64,000 bases of DNA from Geosiphon pyriformis (taxonomy: Eukaryota; Glomeromycota; Glomeromycetes; Archaeosporales; Geosiphonaceae). The stretch lies in contig JAAOMT010000372.1 of NCBI GenBank assembly GCA_016748015.1, positions 551,400 to 615,399 on the forward strand, written 5' to 3'. Positions 36,814 through 49,584 of this stretch are shown piece after piece (position 1 is the stretch's first letter; each line of letters starts with the position of its first letter). Under the pieces are notes generated by a model, which had not been told where the DNA came from, searched no databases, and saw nothing but the letters and a program-made list of their open reading frames with translations. A program made the position numbers and the translations under genes.

Positions 36814-38186
36814 TCATCGGATAAATAAGTTCAACCGAATGCTATCAGCCCTCAACAATTCGGCCTTTGCTCGTTTCCAATCTTCCTCCTCAGCTAATGG
36901 TACCCACCGCTGTTTTCCGATTGAATAGTACCAGACATTGTTTACTTGTTTTTTAAATTTTTGCTTGATGTAATAAATAAGATGATGGTAGGAGCCTTCT
37001 GTAGAATATCGGATAGCCCGCTTATGGTCTCCAAAGTTACAGGTAATGTATAACTAAAAAAGAATTGAAATAGTTGACTTGAAGGTCAAAATAACTCAGT
37101 CACTGTAAATAGTTGATTAAGAATTTTTTAAACCTCAAGGTTAATAGTAGGCTCATCTAATTGCTTTTCTTTTTCTTTTTCTTTTGCCATAAGTTTTGCT
37201 TGATGCGCCGAATAATATTGTATACTTCCACGAGGCTCCATATCTCGCTCTACTCCTTTTGCTCCCAGACAACCATGAACAGACAGTGCCCGCTGAGGAA
37301 AGAAGATATCCTCAGCTTATTTATTAAATCCCTTTCAAATCATTACTTTTTCTTACCGGTGCCATCTCTGGTGCTACTGGTTTGAGTGGAATCTTTCGAC
37401 TAAAGAGTGCTTTTTGCACCCGGCGACCAAATGCAGCAATAATGCTTAAGGTAACGGATTTTGCAGGATTGCAAAAAATTTGATTGGTACTCATGAACAT
37501 CCTAAATGAGGGATCCTCGGGTACTTCAGTCGCAACTGATGAAGGAGAATGAGACCAGCCTTCATTATGATGCCAAAACTAGGAAAATAAAAACAACCAA
37601 TTCATGGGATTAGCTTGCAAATTTTCCTCAAACTTTTACCGATCAAAGTTAAAGTTATGACTTACGGTTTTACGAAAATTAATATACCTCAATGTTATGC
37701 TAATAATTTTTGATTCTTTCACGCTAAAGGTCTGGATTTCGTCCAGAGGTATAGCCATCTCATTTTTCATTCCATTCACACAAATGGAAATTTTCTCTTC
37801 AAATTGGGAAAAAAGCAAACCAATATCCCTCCAAGTCGAAGCATTGATATATTTCTTGCTATGATCGGATATAATTTCGATCGAATCTAATTCAATTTCA
37901 TCCTCGTCACCTTTTGATTTGGTTGAGAAACGAGAGCTTTTCGAATTCATTGAAAATATACGTCCATTATTGTGTGGTGAGGCTGAAGATGAGAATCAAT
38001 ATGATATTATTGCATTTGTTAAGAAATTTCATGGACGAATATCATTTTTTGTTTCAATGGGAAGTTTATAAGACTCAATGACAACTTACAGCTACTCCCA
38101 TTTGTAGTTACCCACTCAATTTTTTGGTCGTCTTCATCTATGGAAGGGGGATAATCAGGTCGGGTATCGACTGAGGAAACAGACAT
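36814..38186 (-). CDS. Unknown protein with PB1-like C-terminal domain, 5 exons
   Basis: Exons on the minus strand: 38,186-38,090, 37,982-37,666, 37,578-37,357, 37,292-37,134 and 37,053-36,814; phases agree and the sum is 345 codons including the stop. The last exon (about residues 266-344) starts LYITCNFGDHKRAIRY and ends with DWKRAKAELLRADSIRLNLF: an initial basic beta strand followed by an acidic EEEDW segment and a final strand, which resembles a PB1 domain (a ubiquitin-fold dimerisation module). The N-terminal 190 residues (acidic start, then WRDIGLLFSQFEEKISICVN) are not recognised. No signal peptide or membrane segment. PB1 assignment is by pattern only; the protein may belong to a lineage-specific fungal family. 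Confidence 0.7.
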
Positions 38187-40108
38187 ATTGAAGACTTCAA
38201 GGGGTTAAAGTTGGGCTGTCTTTATGCAATCAGCAAAGCCTTCGAGTGATTTAGAAGAAGTAAACAAAGGATGGGAGATGTGACTTAAGTAGTGAGTACT
38301 AGCCTCAAAGTAGGGCGTATCGTTACTGAAAATGTCTTCCGGCAGTGAATGAACCGAGTTATGTTTAGAAGAGAATGGATATTATTCGGAATTCAATCAC
38401 TAAATAAAATCTTTTACTTTTAGTCAGAATATATATATGTGATTTGCCGCAGCCAAGTGATCAAAGTTAAAAATAGTTACTCTTACATTATTTCATAAGC
38501 TATTATTTAATTTCATGATAAACAGCTTTAAGAGAAACAGTATTTCATCAGATAAATCAAGAATATACGAGAGTTTCAACATTATTTTCAGTTTGTGAAA
38601 GGATTGCGATAAATTTTAGTTCTATTTTTAATTAAAACATTAATTATAATCAGTAAAAAACCGAATTAAACCAAATAAAATTGAAGTTATAAAGTTCTAT
38701 TAATTTTTCAACCTCAATAGATAATTGAATAAAAATTTTCGAAGCGTTCTGAAAAATGACAAATAAATTGAAATCGAAAAAACTCAAAAAGAAACAAAAT
38801 TTATATGAACAGTATTTACGGTTTTTTTTACTGGGAACAGCTTATTTGCAATTAAAAAAGTTTTTGCTCTTTGCTTAGAAGACCCAAAGTCAATCAAGTC
38901 TTTCGAAACTTATGTACTGAGAGTGGGTATATCGACTAAATACATATAATTATCTAAATATTTTTTGAAATATGAAATTTGATATTACTTGGTTATTTTT
39001 GTTCATATAATATTTATCAGTTTTTGTCAAGAGTAAATGTCAAAATCCTTTGCAAAAACATGACCATAACTATGAACAATATTTAGACCCAACAACTTAT
39101 TTTATTGAATGCTCTTTGTTAATACAAAATAAATAAAAAATCCAATTTCATAAAGTGAATTGGGTAAAAATAATTAAACCCGCGGAATCTTATCAAAAAT
39201 TAGAAAATTCAGTTTCCGATGCCCCGCGATACCCTCCACTTACTAAAAATCCTGCACCGTGTAGTTGAAATTTGTCAGACTTAGGATATATGCCGAAAAT
39301 TTTTATACATAAAATCTTCACAAAGGCTTAAATCCAAAATAACCGATGACTTTTTTTACAATAATGCAAAAAGGTTTTAAAATGTGAAGATTAGAAGAAT
39401 TAAATAAAGATGTGAAAATTTTTTATGTAACTAACCCCCTGTTAAAATAATAAATAATATCATCACTTTTTCAAGTCCGATTTGATGATAGTTAAAGAAT
39501 TGAAAATTTTGTTTTTAAACCAAACCAAAGCAAATACATTTGGAATGATATTGCTTAAGAATGTAGTTGATATCATTTTGTTGTAAATAAAAGTACATAA
39601 TATAATCTTGAATTTTGGAAATAACTACTTGCACTTAGGTCAAATTTGTGGTGAATTAAATTTAACAACCCATTTCGAAAATTGCTAAATTAAGTAAATT
39701 TCTTATCCATGATAGGATTTACAAATTTGTATCCTCAAGTCATTAACTTTCTGAAATAAAAAATAATTCGGGAAAGATATGGTGGTGGTGGTTTACTACT
39801 AACCCCACCAATTAATACAATTAGAAACTTTCTAAAATATTACATATTAGGTGACTAACGACAAAATTGAAAAATAAACCTTGAGAAAAACCAAGATTCC
39901 TGGGATATATATTTTAATTATGTGTATATAAAGGTCTTCGCCAAGAGGATTTTCGAACCACGAAGCAGACAAATTATTGGGAAAGCCAAAGATGTTGATT
40001 CCCACTTTTGTCATTTATGATATTAAGCTAAATGATCCATCTACATCCAATGTCTTTTATATGGATCACGAAATTTTAATAAATAAAACTATATTATCTC
40101 TCGCTTGA
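38187..40108. other. Intergenic region
   Basis: Upstream of the PB1-like gene, 38,190-38,370 is relatively G+C-rich and probably its 5' UTR and promoter. The rest is A+T-rich without a convincing gene. A short coding-looking minus-strand stretch (40,018-39,901, beginning MTKVGINIFGFPNNLSASWF) has no visible continuation. Confidence 0.4.
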
Positions 40109-40390
40109 CCTATAAATATACATCGAGCTTAATCTTTCCAATTTCGTATACCAATGCAGAAATATTATCGCTCATTAAATAAAAGTCCATTCGTGGTCTC
40201 TACAGAAATGATTAGGAAAATATTGTATCAAAAATATTCTGTATTAAAATGGTGAATTTACATGTTCTAGTAAAACACACATCGAGGCTAGGCTGGTGAT
40301 CTCGTGTTATTTTAATACTTATATGGACAGGCTCTATATGCTTCAAAATTTTTAAACCACGTTTTACTCGATGATCTACAGCTGAAAGGA
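40109..40390 (-). pseudogene. Orphan coding-like exons downstream of alpha-mannosidase
   Basis: Two stretches on the minus strand look like spliced coding sequence: from an acceptor at about 40,387, VDHRVKRGLKILKHIEPVHI then SIKITRDHQPSLD, and after the acceptor TTTCTGTAG at about 40,204, RPRMDFYLMSDNISALVYEI to a stop at 40,109. Their G+C content and codon usage resemble the genes, but neither has a start codon and the phase does not fit a splice from the last mannosidase exon, which ends in its own stop. They may be the tail of a truncated gene or exons of a gene whose start I failed to find. The product is not recognised. Confidence 0.35.
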
Positions 40391-40419
40391 ATGTTCATTG
40401 TTAATTGATTTTAATTTTC

Positions 40420-43400
40420 TCACCTTATTGTGGCTTTTAAAGTCATAATTTGGAATGGTCGGAATCGTAAGATTGCCCCTTCATCGTCATAAGCGACGGT
40501 GGAAATTGGATCTTCAAGGATATTCGTCTCGTGGAGTTTAGTTAATGGAAAAATGCTGCAGAATTTAATAATGGGAAATTCAATTGTATGTTCGCTTTCG
40601 TCCAATCAATGATTTAGTTAAAAACTTAAAAAAGGATATAAAACCTTCGCAATCGTGCTTTCGCGTGTCCACCATAAGCTTCATATAGACGTAAAATAAT
40701 ATCGTCGGAATCTTCGGCTCGTTTTATAGTATCTAATATGACGTTTTTGGCACCTTCAATCGAAAAGTATGAAACAGGTTGGATATCAGCCGCAATTTTT
40801 TGTGATACGTTCCTGTAAATGGAGGATAAGTATTAATTCGAAATTGGCTCATTCAAGCAGTTGATATTTTCAAAATTTTTGAGTATTACCTAATGATCAA
40901 CGGAACATTGAATTGATAAGCTTCGTGCACAACATCTGATTCCATAAATGAACCGGCATGTGGCAAAAGCGCGTATTTAAAGGTGTGATTACCAATATCA
41001 GAATAAGCATCTGGTGACTTTATATGCAAAATTGATTTAATAAAATCAATAACCACTACTTTAAAGGCAAGTTCCAAAGTCCCAAATTATTAACAGACCT
41101 TGGGAGACCTCAAAAGTGATAACCTCATTATGTTCCCATGAATCGCGTATCCTTTAACCAAAAATCATGAGCCTTTAAAGAATCAGAAATCAAAAGAAAG
41201 ATTGTTTAAATATGCTCACCATATTTTGAATCGTTGAGTAATGCCACTCCATAGCCATACTCGGACAAGTCGACAAATTTGTGTCCACATACTTCGAATT
41301 TAGCAGCGTCCCAAGTGGTGTTGTAATGTGTAGGACGTTGAATGAAACCAAATTGTGTTTCATAAGTCGCCTGCATATTAAATATGATATTTGTTCAGAA
41401 AATCTTAGTAGTATTTAAGATATTTTGGGAGATAAAACGAAAAATTTTCTGATAACATACGACGTCCCGGTTGATGTCAACAGGGAATTCCACTTTCTAG
41501 AATATGACAAAAAATTCAAGCGATTAATCGCGGTTTCTATGTAGAAGAACAAAAATTCTCACGAAAAGCCCTACTAAGAATTGGCGATTCTCATCCCAGT
41601 CAATTTCTGTCTCGAAATCGATTCGGGCAGAAGTAGCAGTTAATGCGATAGTTTGATAGAGACTACTATTTTTGGTGAGATTATATATTCTGACTTTCAA
41701 AGATGCGCGTAGTGGACCTTCTTCGTGTATCTGGTAAGTCAAATTTGTAAAAATAAATGCAATAACAAGAACTTTGATTTAACCAGCTTATTTGCGAAAG
41801 AAAATGTACCTTGACTTTTCCAAGACCAGCTTCGCGTCCTTTTTGTAAGTGATATATTTCAACTAAATTGGAGGAATTGTAGGAAGTGTTATTCACTTTT
41901 CAAACCCCTAAGAAAAATAAAATGCTTATTACCGTCCCAGGCTTTGTTTTTTATTGAGTGTAGATTAATTTTGGAAATGGCGAGAGTTAGATAAATGACA
42001 ATTTTTTGGGACAAAAATAATCAACCATGTATCTGTAACTAACCATCCCAAAATAACGGCTGTAAAAAATTTTGCAAATCATTATTGTTAGACTTAAATA
42101 TAAAATACTAGATAAAGTGAAAGTCAAACTTACAATATCTTCATAGATCTTGAACAAATTGCCGTATTTCCCTTCAGGAATAATCTCTCGACTTAAGATT
42201 TAAAAAATGATTATCATTTTCAGAAAAAATTCAAGCTCAGATTTCATCTAAAATACATACTCCAGTTTCCGATCAATAAGACTGGTCAAACGGGCATGTT
42301 TGTCAAAAGTGACCGTTACGAATTCATTTTGCAAATAAAAGAATTCGTCAGCCTCCCAGACTAGAGGTTAATATTTTTTGGTTATTATATAGGAGTTTTA
42401 TCATATCACGCAACTTATGAAAGATAGTTTCTAATATTTTTACCGGTGACCGGATTGATATCAGAATGTTCGCTCAAACCAACACCTTGAGCTCCCATTC
42501 CTATCGCACTTCTGACTATACAAGATAAAGTAGCTTATTTGTTAGTTGATATTTTTTCAATTAGAATTGCCAAATGTTGCATTTCACCTAGAACATATCC
42601 TTCCTTCGGATCAGCGGCATATTGCTGCAAAGTAGGGAGCCCTTGGTAGACCGGGACCTTTACCACTTCTGTTCTCTTCCAGCCCAATGTATTAAACACA
42701 ACCAAGCCTGAAAAAAGGTGTTTTTCATTTTAATAAGAATTAAAACAAATTTATATTTAAACCCGAATTTATATAATGAAAATTACCTTTGTATTCACTC
42801 TCTAAACTTTCTTTTATATTGAATAAGGCGTCAAGTGCTTTTTCCCGAAGAGCTTCGCCTTTTAATAGTCGAAAGTTTGATAAAATAAATGAGAAGCCGA
42901 GTTAAATCATATCAGGAATATATCAAATAATCCAACCATACATACCAGTTTCTAATATTTCATTATAGAACTAGTAAAAAGAAATTTTTTAATCAAAAAT
43001 CATTGAAAGGAATGTTACATTTCAACATAATAAATTACTTACTTTTTTAGCGTCTTTATATACCATTTCGATCGAGGAGCCGGGCAATACATCATGGAAT
43101 TGATTCCTAAATATGAAAAATATTGTTAGTTTTAGTCCAGCTAAATCCAAGAAAATCAAAGTAATAAACTTGCATACCTACAGCAAAAGATATTTCCATA
43201 GTTGATCCAGTTTTTCTTTAGGATATCTAATAGCAGAAATAAGAGTTTTAACAAAAATTATCTAAATTATTTCAATTCTTAATTTGAAAAGTTACCTGAA
43301 AGTTTCATGCTGAAGGTGTTGGGTAATAACTGATAACAACTCGGTGTCCCGCAAGAGAAGTTCAGACTTGCGATTGAATTGTTTAATGCGACCGTGAGAT

Positions 43401-45856
43401 GTATATGTGCCTCGATGCAACTCAAAATACTTTTTAAAAAACCAAAAGTAGGTAATGAATGAAGTGTTGAAAAATGAGTCAAACAAACTCCCTTAAAATC
43501 TTACCAATTCTCCTCTCCATGTTACCAAGTCTTTTGACTCTTTTTCAAGGCGTTCATAAAAGTCATCTGCAGAACCCATTTCAACTTTCGGTAGACCATC
43601 CTATAAAGAAATTTACACATCAAAATTTGTGATTTTTCAACGATTCATTTCCAGAAATAAACCTAATATCTACTCACAATATCCTTCAGCCTACGCAATC
43701 GCTCAATCATTCCAGGAAGGGGACCGCCACCACCATCACCATTTCCATAAACCAACAAACTTTCATTGGTGTATTCTTTATCTTTATTGTTGGTTACGCT
43801 TTTGAGAAGCTCATTTACAGTTCCTTGTGCACAATAACTGAAAAAAAGGAAAAGAATAATTTAATAAGCAAATTATTAGATTTGATTGACGAAATAAAAA
43901 TGACATACGTTTCGCTTGGACACATGTGGGTTAATACCTATAAATTCAAATTGAATTAAAATTAAGATTTCAATGCAAGTGTCAATCAATTGATAAATCA
44001 AACCTTGCTGCCGTCCAATCCAACCCAATAGAAAGTAGTATTAGGAAACTGAAATTTGCGTGAAATAACGAATCAGTATAAGTGGAAAGTGAAAAATGAT
44101 ACTAGAAAAGTAAATAGACATAAAAGTAAAACCTTATTTATGTTATTCCAGGACAATTTTTGGGTGAAAAAATATTTTAGTCCAGAGTCTCGAATTATTT
44201 GCGGCAATTGGGCGGAGTAACCAAAAGTATCCGGTAGCCAGAAAATTTTGCATCGCTTCCCGAAATTTTTTTCAAAGAAACGTTGACTAAAATCGAAAAT
44301 GGGATCAGGATTAAAGAGCACCTTATATATTCGACAATGAAAACTGTGCTTCCACTAATTGTTAATAAGAAAATGGCTATATTGAAAATACCCATAGAGA
44401 AACTGTCGACAGAAAGATTCACCACTAGGAATATTACAATCCATTTCCACCCATGTCTACAAGGAAAGACAATTCATTATCAATACTGAAGCATATATAA
44501 TGATCATTGCAAGAAGTTGACATAACATAAAATTTTCAAAATACTCCTCCTATTGGCAAGAATTGATTATTATCTGCCTTATCTTGTACTTTCTTGAACA
44601 GTTTCGGATAATGCTCTTGCAACCATTCAAATTGCTGTGCTTGCGAGCAGACAAATTTAAATTCGGGATAAATATCCATTAGACCGAGCTGTGTGGACCA
44701 ACTACGCGCCACTTTACGTTTGGTTTCGTCAAATGGCCTGAATATCAACGCAATAAATTCAACATCAAATTTGTGAAAATTTTTCGTATACTGATGAAAC
44801 TCACCATAACCAAGCGGTATCAATATGACAATGGCCAACAGCGATAAGTCGATGCTGTGTACTTCCGTTTTTATTTTTTAAAAATTCTTTCGCAATTTCA
44901 AGTCCTTTTTCAATTGACTTTTCTTCATTAGGTCGAAAAGCATTGATGATGTCGTTTGCGACGTACAATGCTTGTGAAGAACGTATAGAATCTCTTGGTA
45001 AATCTTTGGCCATTCCACGAATAATTTGAAAATCATATAAAAGATTCCATGCAGCCTTGTTAGGCACAGTAATTTCTGCTTTTTGAAGTGTATAATGTTT
45101 ATCTGGATCGGGCGGGTTTATAAGTCCACGATTGCCGACGCCAAACATCCCATTACATGCCATTTCAATATAGAACTCAAAATTTTCACCACCCTCTGCA
45201 TTTCTGGTCAGAACATACTCAACACGACGGTCATCCCCCTCTTTCGTAAAATTTTAGATAGTGAATTAACCACATTTCATTGATTTTTATAATTTAACCA
45301 ATTTCAGAAAATAATGGGTAAAACTTACTTCCACCCGTAAGTCCTTGCACGGGAACACCATCAGTCGTCCAAATCATAGCCTCATTATTTGCATTCCATA
45401 AAAATTGCACTTCCTCATCTCTCCAGAATTCGGGAACGTTAACAAATACGTGGAACCAATGCGTTGACTAAAAAATAATTAGAAAAGGAATTTATTTGAA
45501 ATTCACGTAATTGATAAGTGTTATTGGATTTTAATTTAGCTTGCAGCTTCCAATTTTTGTTTTTTTTATCAAAACTTGAATTAACTTCTCGCCAATAACG
45601 CTCAACTTACCCAACTAGGACCGAAAGAGGTACCAACACTAGTGGGTGTAAACTCTTGTCGTACTGCTTCTTCAAACGGAATACGTTGCAAACCAGGTAC
45701 AGAATAAACTTCGAGTTTGACATAGTCAAGGTGGTTGCTTCTTTCCTTATATAGTGTGGAATTTAAGTTTACATCTGCGAAAAATTCTGACGAAGTGAAT
45801 TTTTCTATACGTTCAATTGTTATCCCTCTCACTAAACGAGGAAATTCCGAAGCCAT
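40420..45856 (-). CDS. AMS1: Alpha-mannosidase, GH38, Ams1 type (about 29 exons)
   Basis: Removes alpha-linked mannose from oligosaccharides; the yeast family member is a vacuolar enzyme delivered by the Cvt/autophagy route. The N-terminal exon starts [20 protein letters not shown]. The catalytic domain begins with [11 protein letters not shown] (zinc-binding His and Asp, about residue 264-274), then [29 protein letters not shown], and [16 protein letters not shown], whose Asp (about residue 378) is the nucleophile. [16 protein letters not shown] follows at about 580, [13 protein letters not shown] near 760 and [12 protein letters not shown] near 910; the C-terminus is [14 protein letters not shown]. 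About 1065 residues, as usual for Ams1. Exons are joined by GT-AG introns; four are only 9, 16, 25 and 29 nt (41,933-41,941; 42,044-42,059; 42,946-42,970; 43,909-43,937). No signal peptide, as expected. An alternative ATG 18 bp upstream exists. Individual exon edges may be off by a base. Confidence 0.93.
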
Positions 45857-47703
45857 AATGATGAATTTGTACAAAAATTTTTAAATAATGAACTTTTCAG
45901 TCCTAATTTTTCATGATAAGAACGAAAAGGATATATATATATATGACAGCTGATGGAATCGATGATTTGGTAAACCCGTTCTTTGTCCACAATAAGTTAC
46001 ATTGGGGCTTTGCATTGTTTGCTTTTCCATATGGGGATCCTGAAGTTCAAGTTCCCAGTTTTCGTATCATTGTATTATTGATTACAAAGTTAGAATTAAT
46101 TTCTCAAATTTATTTTATCATAAAGTAAATAATAGATTATTTTTTCCAATAAATGATATTGCAACCGACTTTAAATGATCCCGAAGTTTAATTTGTGTAA
46201 AGCTTTACGTTTTGCCGATTTTAGATCGAAATATTCTCAGGCTAGATTATTATAATCTGGGAAATTTTTATTTCGTATAATCGATTATTGATTTCGAGAA
46301 TTAATCCACTGAAAAATATTTTGGGAATCTAAATGGCAATGTTATTGGAAGTAGCCTAAGAATTTAAATTGTTTTAGAAAAATTTTCTTATAGTGCCCAA
46401 AAAAACGATTATTTACATTAACAAGGTATCAAACAAATTTCATTTCAAACTTATATTCTAGCTTTTTGAATTAATGACCTGAGATGATGGCTTTATTTTT
46501 TAATTGCTTTCTTCCTTGTTTGCTTGTTATCTGTTTATTAGATGCTTTCAAAATTTTTAATGAAATCGAAAACAGAGCCATGTAATAAATGAACTTGAGT
46601 AATTTCAAACTACATTTACATTTTTCTCAGGCTAAATACACCATGATAAATTCAGTTCAAATATTAAAGTGAATTATTTGGGAAATACGGCGAGATTTTT
46701 CATATTATTACTTCCCAAATTTGATTTGAATAATATGGAAAGCTCGATCTGATTGACAAAAAATTACTTTTGAAAGAATCACTATTTTATAGGTAAGTAA
46801 GAGATGTTTACACTACACATCCTAAATAATACATTGTATTTTGTTATTTTGCCACAACCTTATTTTTTTAAAATACACAAATAAATTTGAAACTACTAAT
46901 AAAAAACTTATCCAGCCCAATGAATACACTATTTTCTTTATGCAAAAAAGTCATCACCCAAAATTCTTTCCCATTAGAAGTAGCATCACCAAGAAAGACA
47001 TGAGATTTTTTAATAATAAGAGGGACGATTCACATAATGTAGAAAAGTTTTAAATTGATATGAAGGCATTTTGCTAGGTCTAAGAGATCAAATTCCCGTA
47101 AAATGACTTATTCGAATCCAAAGGCAAAATTCAATAATACCAGTAATCCCAGTAATACTGCTTTTCAAAAATTCTAGTTACTGTAAATAATAACTTTTTA
47201 ATAGCAAATACTGGCATCTAGTAAAGGCCAATTAACAGATCACTACATCAAGAGGTTCTACTTTATTTCCTTTTCCTAGGATGGGATTTAATAGAAAATT
47301 TCTTGGGATTTAAAGTTTGTCTCCTAATTATTTTTCAGTCTTTAATGATACATTTTAATTAAATTTGAAAGAAAATAGGCCAATTAAATCTTACGTATAT
47401 TTTGATTTTTTAAAATAGTCCCTCTTAGTGATAAAAACAATAAATCTTTACAAAGAGAATTTTCTGCATATTATTCAAATATTCAAAAATTTTTACCAAT
47501 TAAGAGCCAATCTAGTGACCTGAATGTTTATGGAAAATGATAGGTAATAATTTAAGCCATTTACAATTCAAATTTAATTTTTTCATAATGTTCGATGAAG
47601 AAAGTCTTGCGATTTTCATTTATGAAGCTATAATGAATCAAAAATAATATAGGTCAGATTACTAACAATACGTCAAGTCTTGATAATCACAACCCATTGG
47701 TGC
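45857..47703. other. Intergenic region between AMS1 and EAF3
   Basis: This 1.85-kb stretch separates the 5' end of the mannosidase from the 3' end of the MRG gene. An AT dinucleotide run lies at about 45,931-45,942 near the mannosidase start. A 71-codon plus-strand open stretch (45,913-46,128) is somewhat richer in G+C but has no recognisable motif. Otherwise nothing is visible. Confidence 0.4.
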
Positions 47704-49231
47704 TTACTTTAGAAAATCTACTATATGTTCTTTCAAGGTTCCCACAATATCATCTCCCAGCAGAGATTGGGTCAAAATGTCTGGGAAAGTTACTAAATTA
47801 AAAAGTGTGAGATTTTACCCGAGAAATTCATTATTAGATTTTGATGATTAACCTACCAAACAATCGGAGTAAATGCTCTGCACCATATATATTATCATAT
47901 TCCGGAGGATCAAACTTGCTTTTTAGATCATTATATTGTTTGCGTTCATCCCTATATAACAAGCGACCACTCAATGACTTATTGAAATAAAGCTTCACGC
48001 CTTTCAAAACTTCCTCGGCTTCTTCCCCAATTTCTCCGCTATTATTTGACTGGATTTTAATGAGGCAATAAAAGAGAATAATTATTGAGAAAAAAGGTGA
48101 TTTTTTGTTGATTACCTTTTTTCCTGCAAATGGCGCTTATAATCTTCAATTATGTTTTGGACTGATGGTTTCCGCGGTAAAGGTACTACCTAAATATTTG
48201 AACAAAATATAACAATGTCTTCAGTACAAGTGAAAGGTTATTCCACTATTAATTAAAATTAAAAATATTTACTAGGTGATATTTATTTATATTCTCCCAA
48301 TCATGAACGAGAAGAGCTCTGAGTGGTTCTGGCACATCAAAAAGAGCGAGTTTTTGACGCTTGATGAGTTCATTCTTGGGATTTCATACAGGAATTTATA
48401 TCCAAGAATTAAAATGCGTAATTGTGTGATAGAATTTCCAAGAAATAATTAAGTAAAATACCTTATCAAAGATTGAATCTCTTTTGCGTTTTTTTGTCTT
48501 TTCAGAAGATACTCCACTTTCTTGTGTAAGTTTTTTTATCGGAGTGGATGACATAGTTGTGGAAGAGGTCGATGCAGCCGTGGAAGTTGATTTATTTTTC
48601 GATTGTGCAAAAGTAGATTTGAGTGCTTTTTGTTTAGCAAGATTACTTTCATTAAATTTGAGAACACGCGACTCCACCACCCATTCGTCCCATCTTTTTG
48701 GGTGTCAACAGAAAATATTTCATTTGAATTTTCAGATCAAAAGAAAAGATATAATCTTCAATTGTGATATTTTTGAAGCATGACAAGGGATAAGAGAGAA
48801 ATATAACTTACGTATTTTTCCAGCCCTTGTAATGAATTAGGTAATGAGGACCAGTTTCGCTTGATTCTGGATGCTTTTCAGTAAACACTTCAGCCTTTAA
48901 TATCTGATGGTTTTTAGAAATAGTGAGTCAATTCTTAATTTAAGTTAATTAGGACCAATAGGTATTTTCCCACCATCATTCTCTCCTTTTTAATTTCTTT
49001 ACATCAAGAAAAAGCAACCAACTTCACAAAATTGTTTTATAGTTGCCTCAAACGGAAGGAGAATTAAAAGGCTCTGATCTAGCAATCTCTCTTGAATAAA
49101 AACAGTCAAGCAAGGAACCGCGAAACACGGTCATTAGAAAGCTTACACACCTTGGCTTCGTAAATCATGGGTCCATGATAGCACAATATTTTTTCGCCAA
49201 CCTGGAACGCCAATCCTTCGTTTTGTGCCAT
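47704..49231 (-). CDS. EAF3: MRG15/Eaf3 chromatin protein, 7 exons
   Basis: Subunit shared by the NuA4 acetyltransferase and Rpd3S-type deacetylase complexes in yeast; the N-terminal chromo barrel recognises methylated histone H3 lysine 36. Exons on the minus strand: 49,231-49,151, 48,903-48,812, 48,693-48,462, 48,374-48,273, 48,190-48,116, 48,049-47,857 and 47,792-47,704, exactly 288 codons with the stop. Residues 1-75 form the chromo barrel (FQVGEKILCYHGPMIYEAKI, HYLIHYKGWKNTWDEW). Residues 85-135 are a Ser/Thr-rich linker ending in the nuclear-localisation-like KTKKRKRD. Residues 145-287 are the MRG domain (DVPEPLRALLVHDWE, VVPLPRKPSVQNIIEDY, YGAEHLLRLF), ending at DFLK. The gene is divergent from the CUE gene with 353 bp between start codons. 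Confidence 0.93.
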
Positions 49232-49584
49232 TACCTATCCTATTTTAAACAAGTTTTTATTGAAAGGAAAGTTAACCAATAAAGAATAAACTGTGTAGAG
49301 TGGCGACCTTTTGACGACTCACGCTATACTGTTTGTTAGCTATTCAACTAAAGAACTTGGAAGTTGGTCTAGCATAAACGGATATCAAATTTCCAATAGT
49401 GGTTAGTGCCAGTGCCACGCCGACTTTGTGAAATCCATATTGGTGAAATTTCCCGAACAGTAGTGCCACTTTTAATAAAGAGCACGGGTGACTATTATCA
49501 TTATTCAGCTGATTGGCTGTTCGTTTTCCTCACAAAAATAAAACCCTTTCCACCACTTCGGCTTCAAGTTTAAAGCGTCCTCCC
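49232..49584. promoter_or_regulatory. Shared divergent promoter region, EAF3 / CUE gene
   Basis: The 353 bp between the two start codons must hold both promoters and 5' UTRs. It is clearly richer in G and C than the other intergenic DNA here and has CACG and CGTG-like motifs, but I see no confident TATA box. Confidence 0.55.

Noticed and set aside
45913-46128. 71-codon plus-strand open frame upstream of the mannosidase
   Set aside because: No motif, starts inside an AT dinucleotide run, and lies in the probable promoter of the mannosidase on the other strand.
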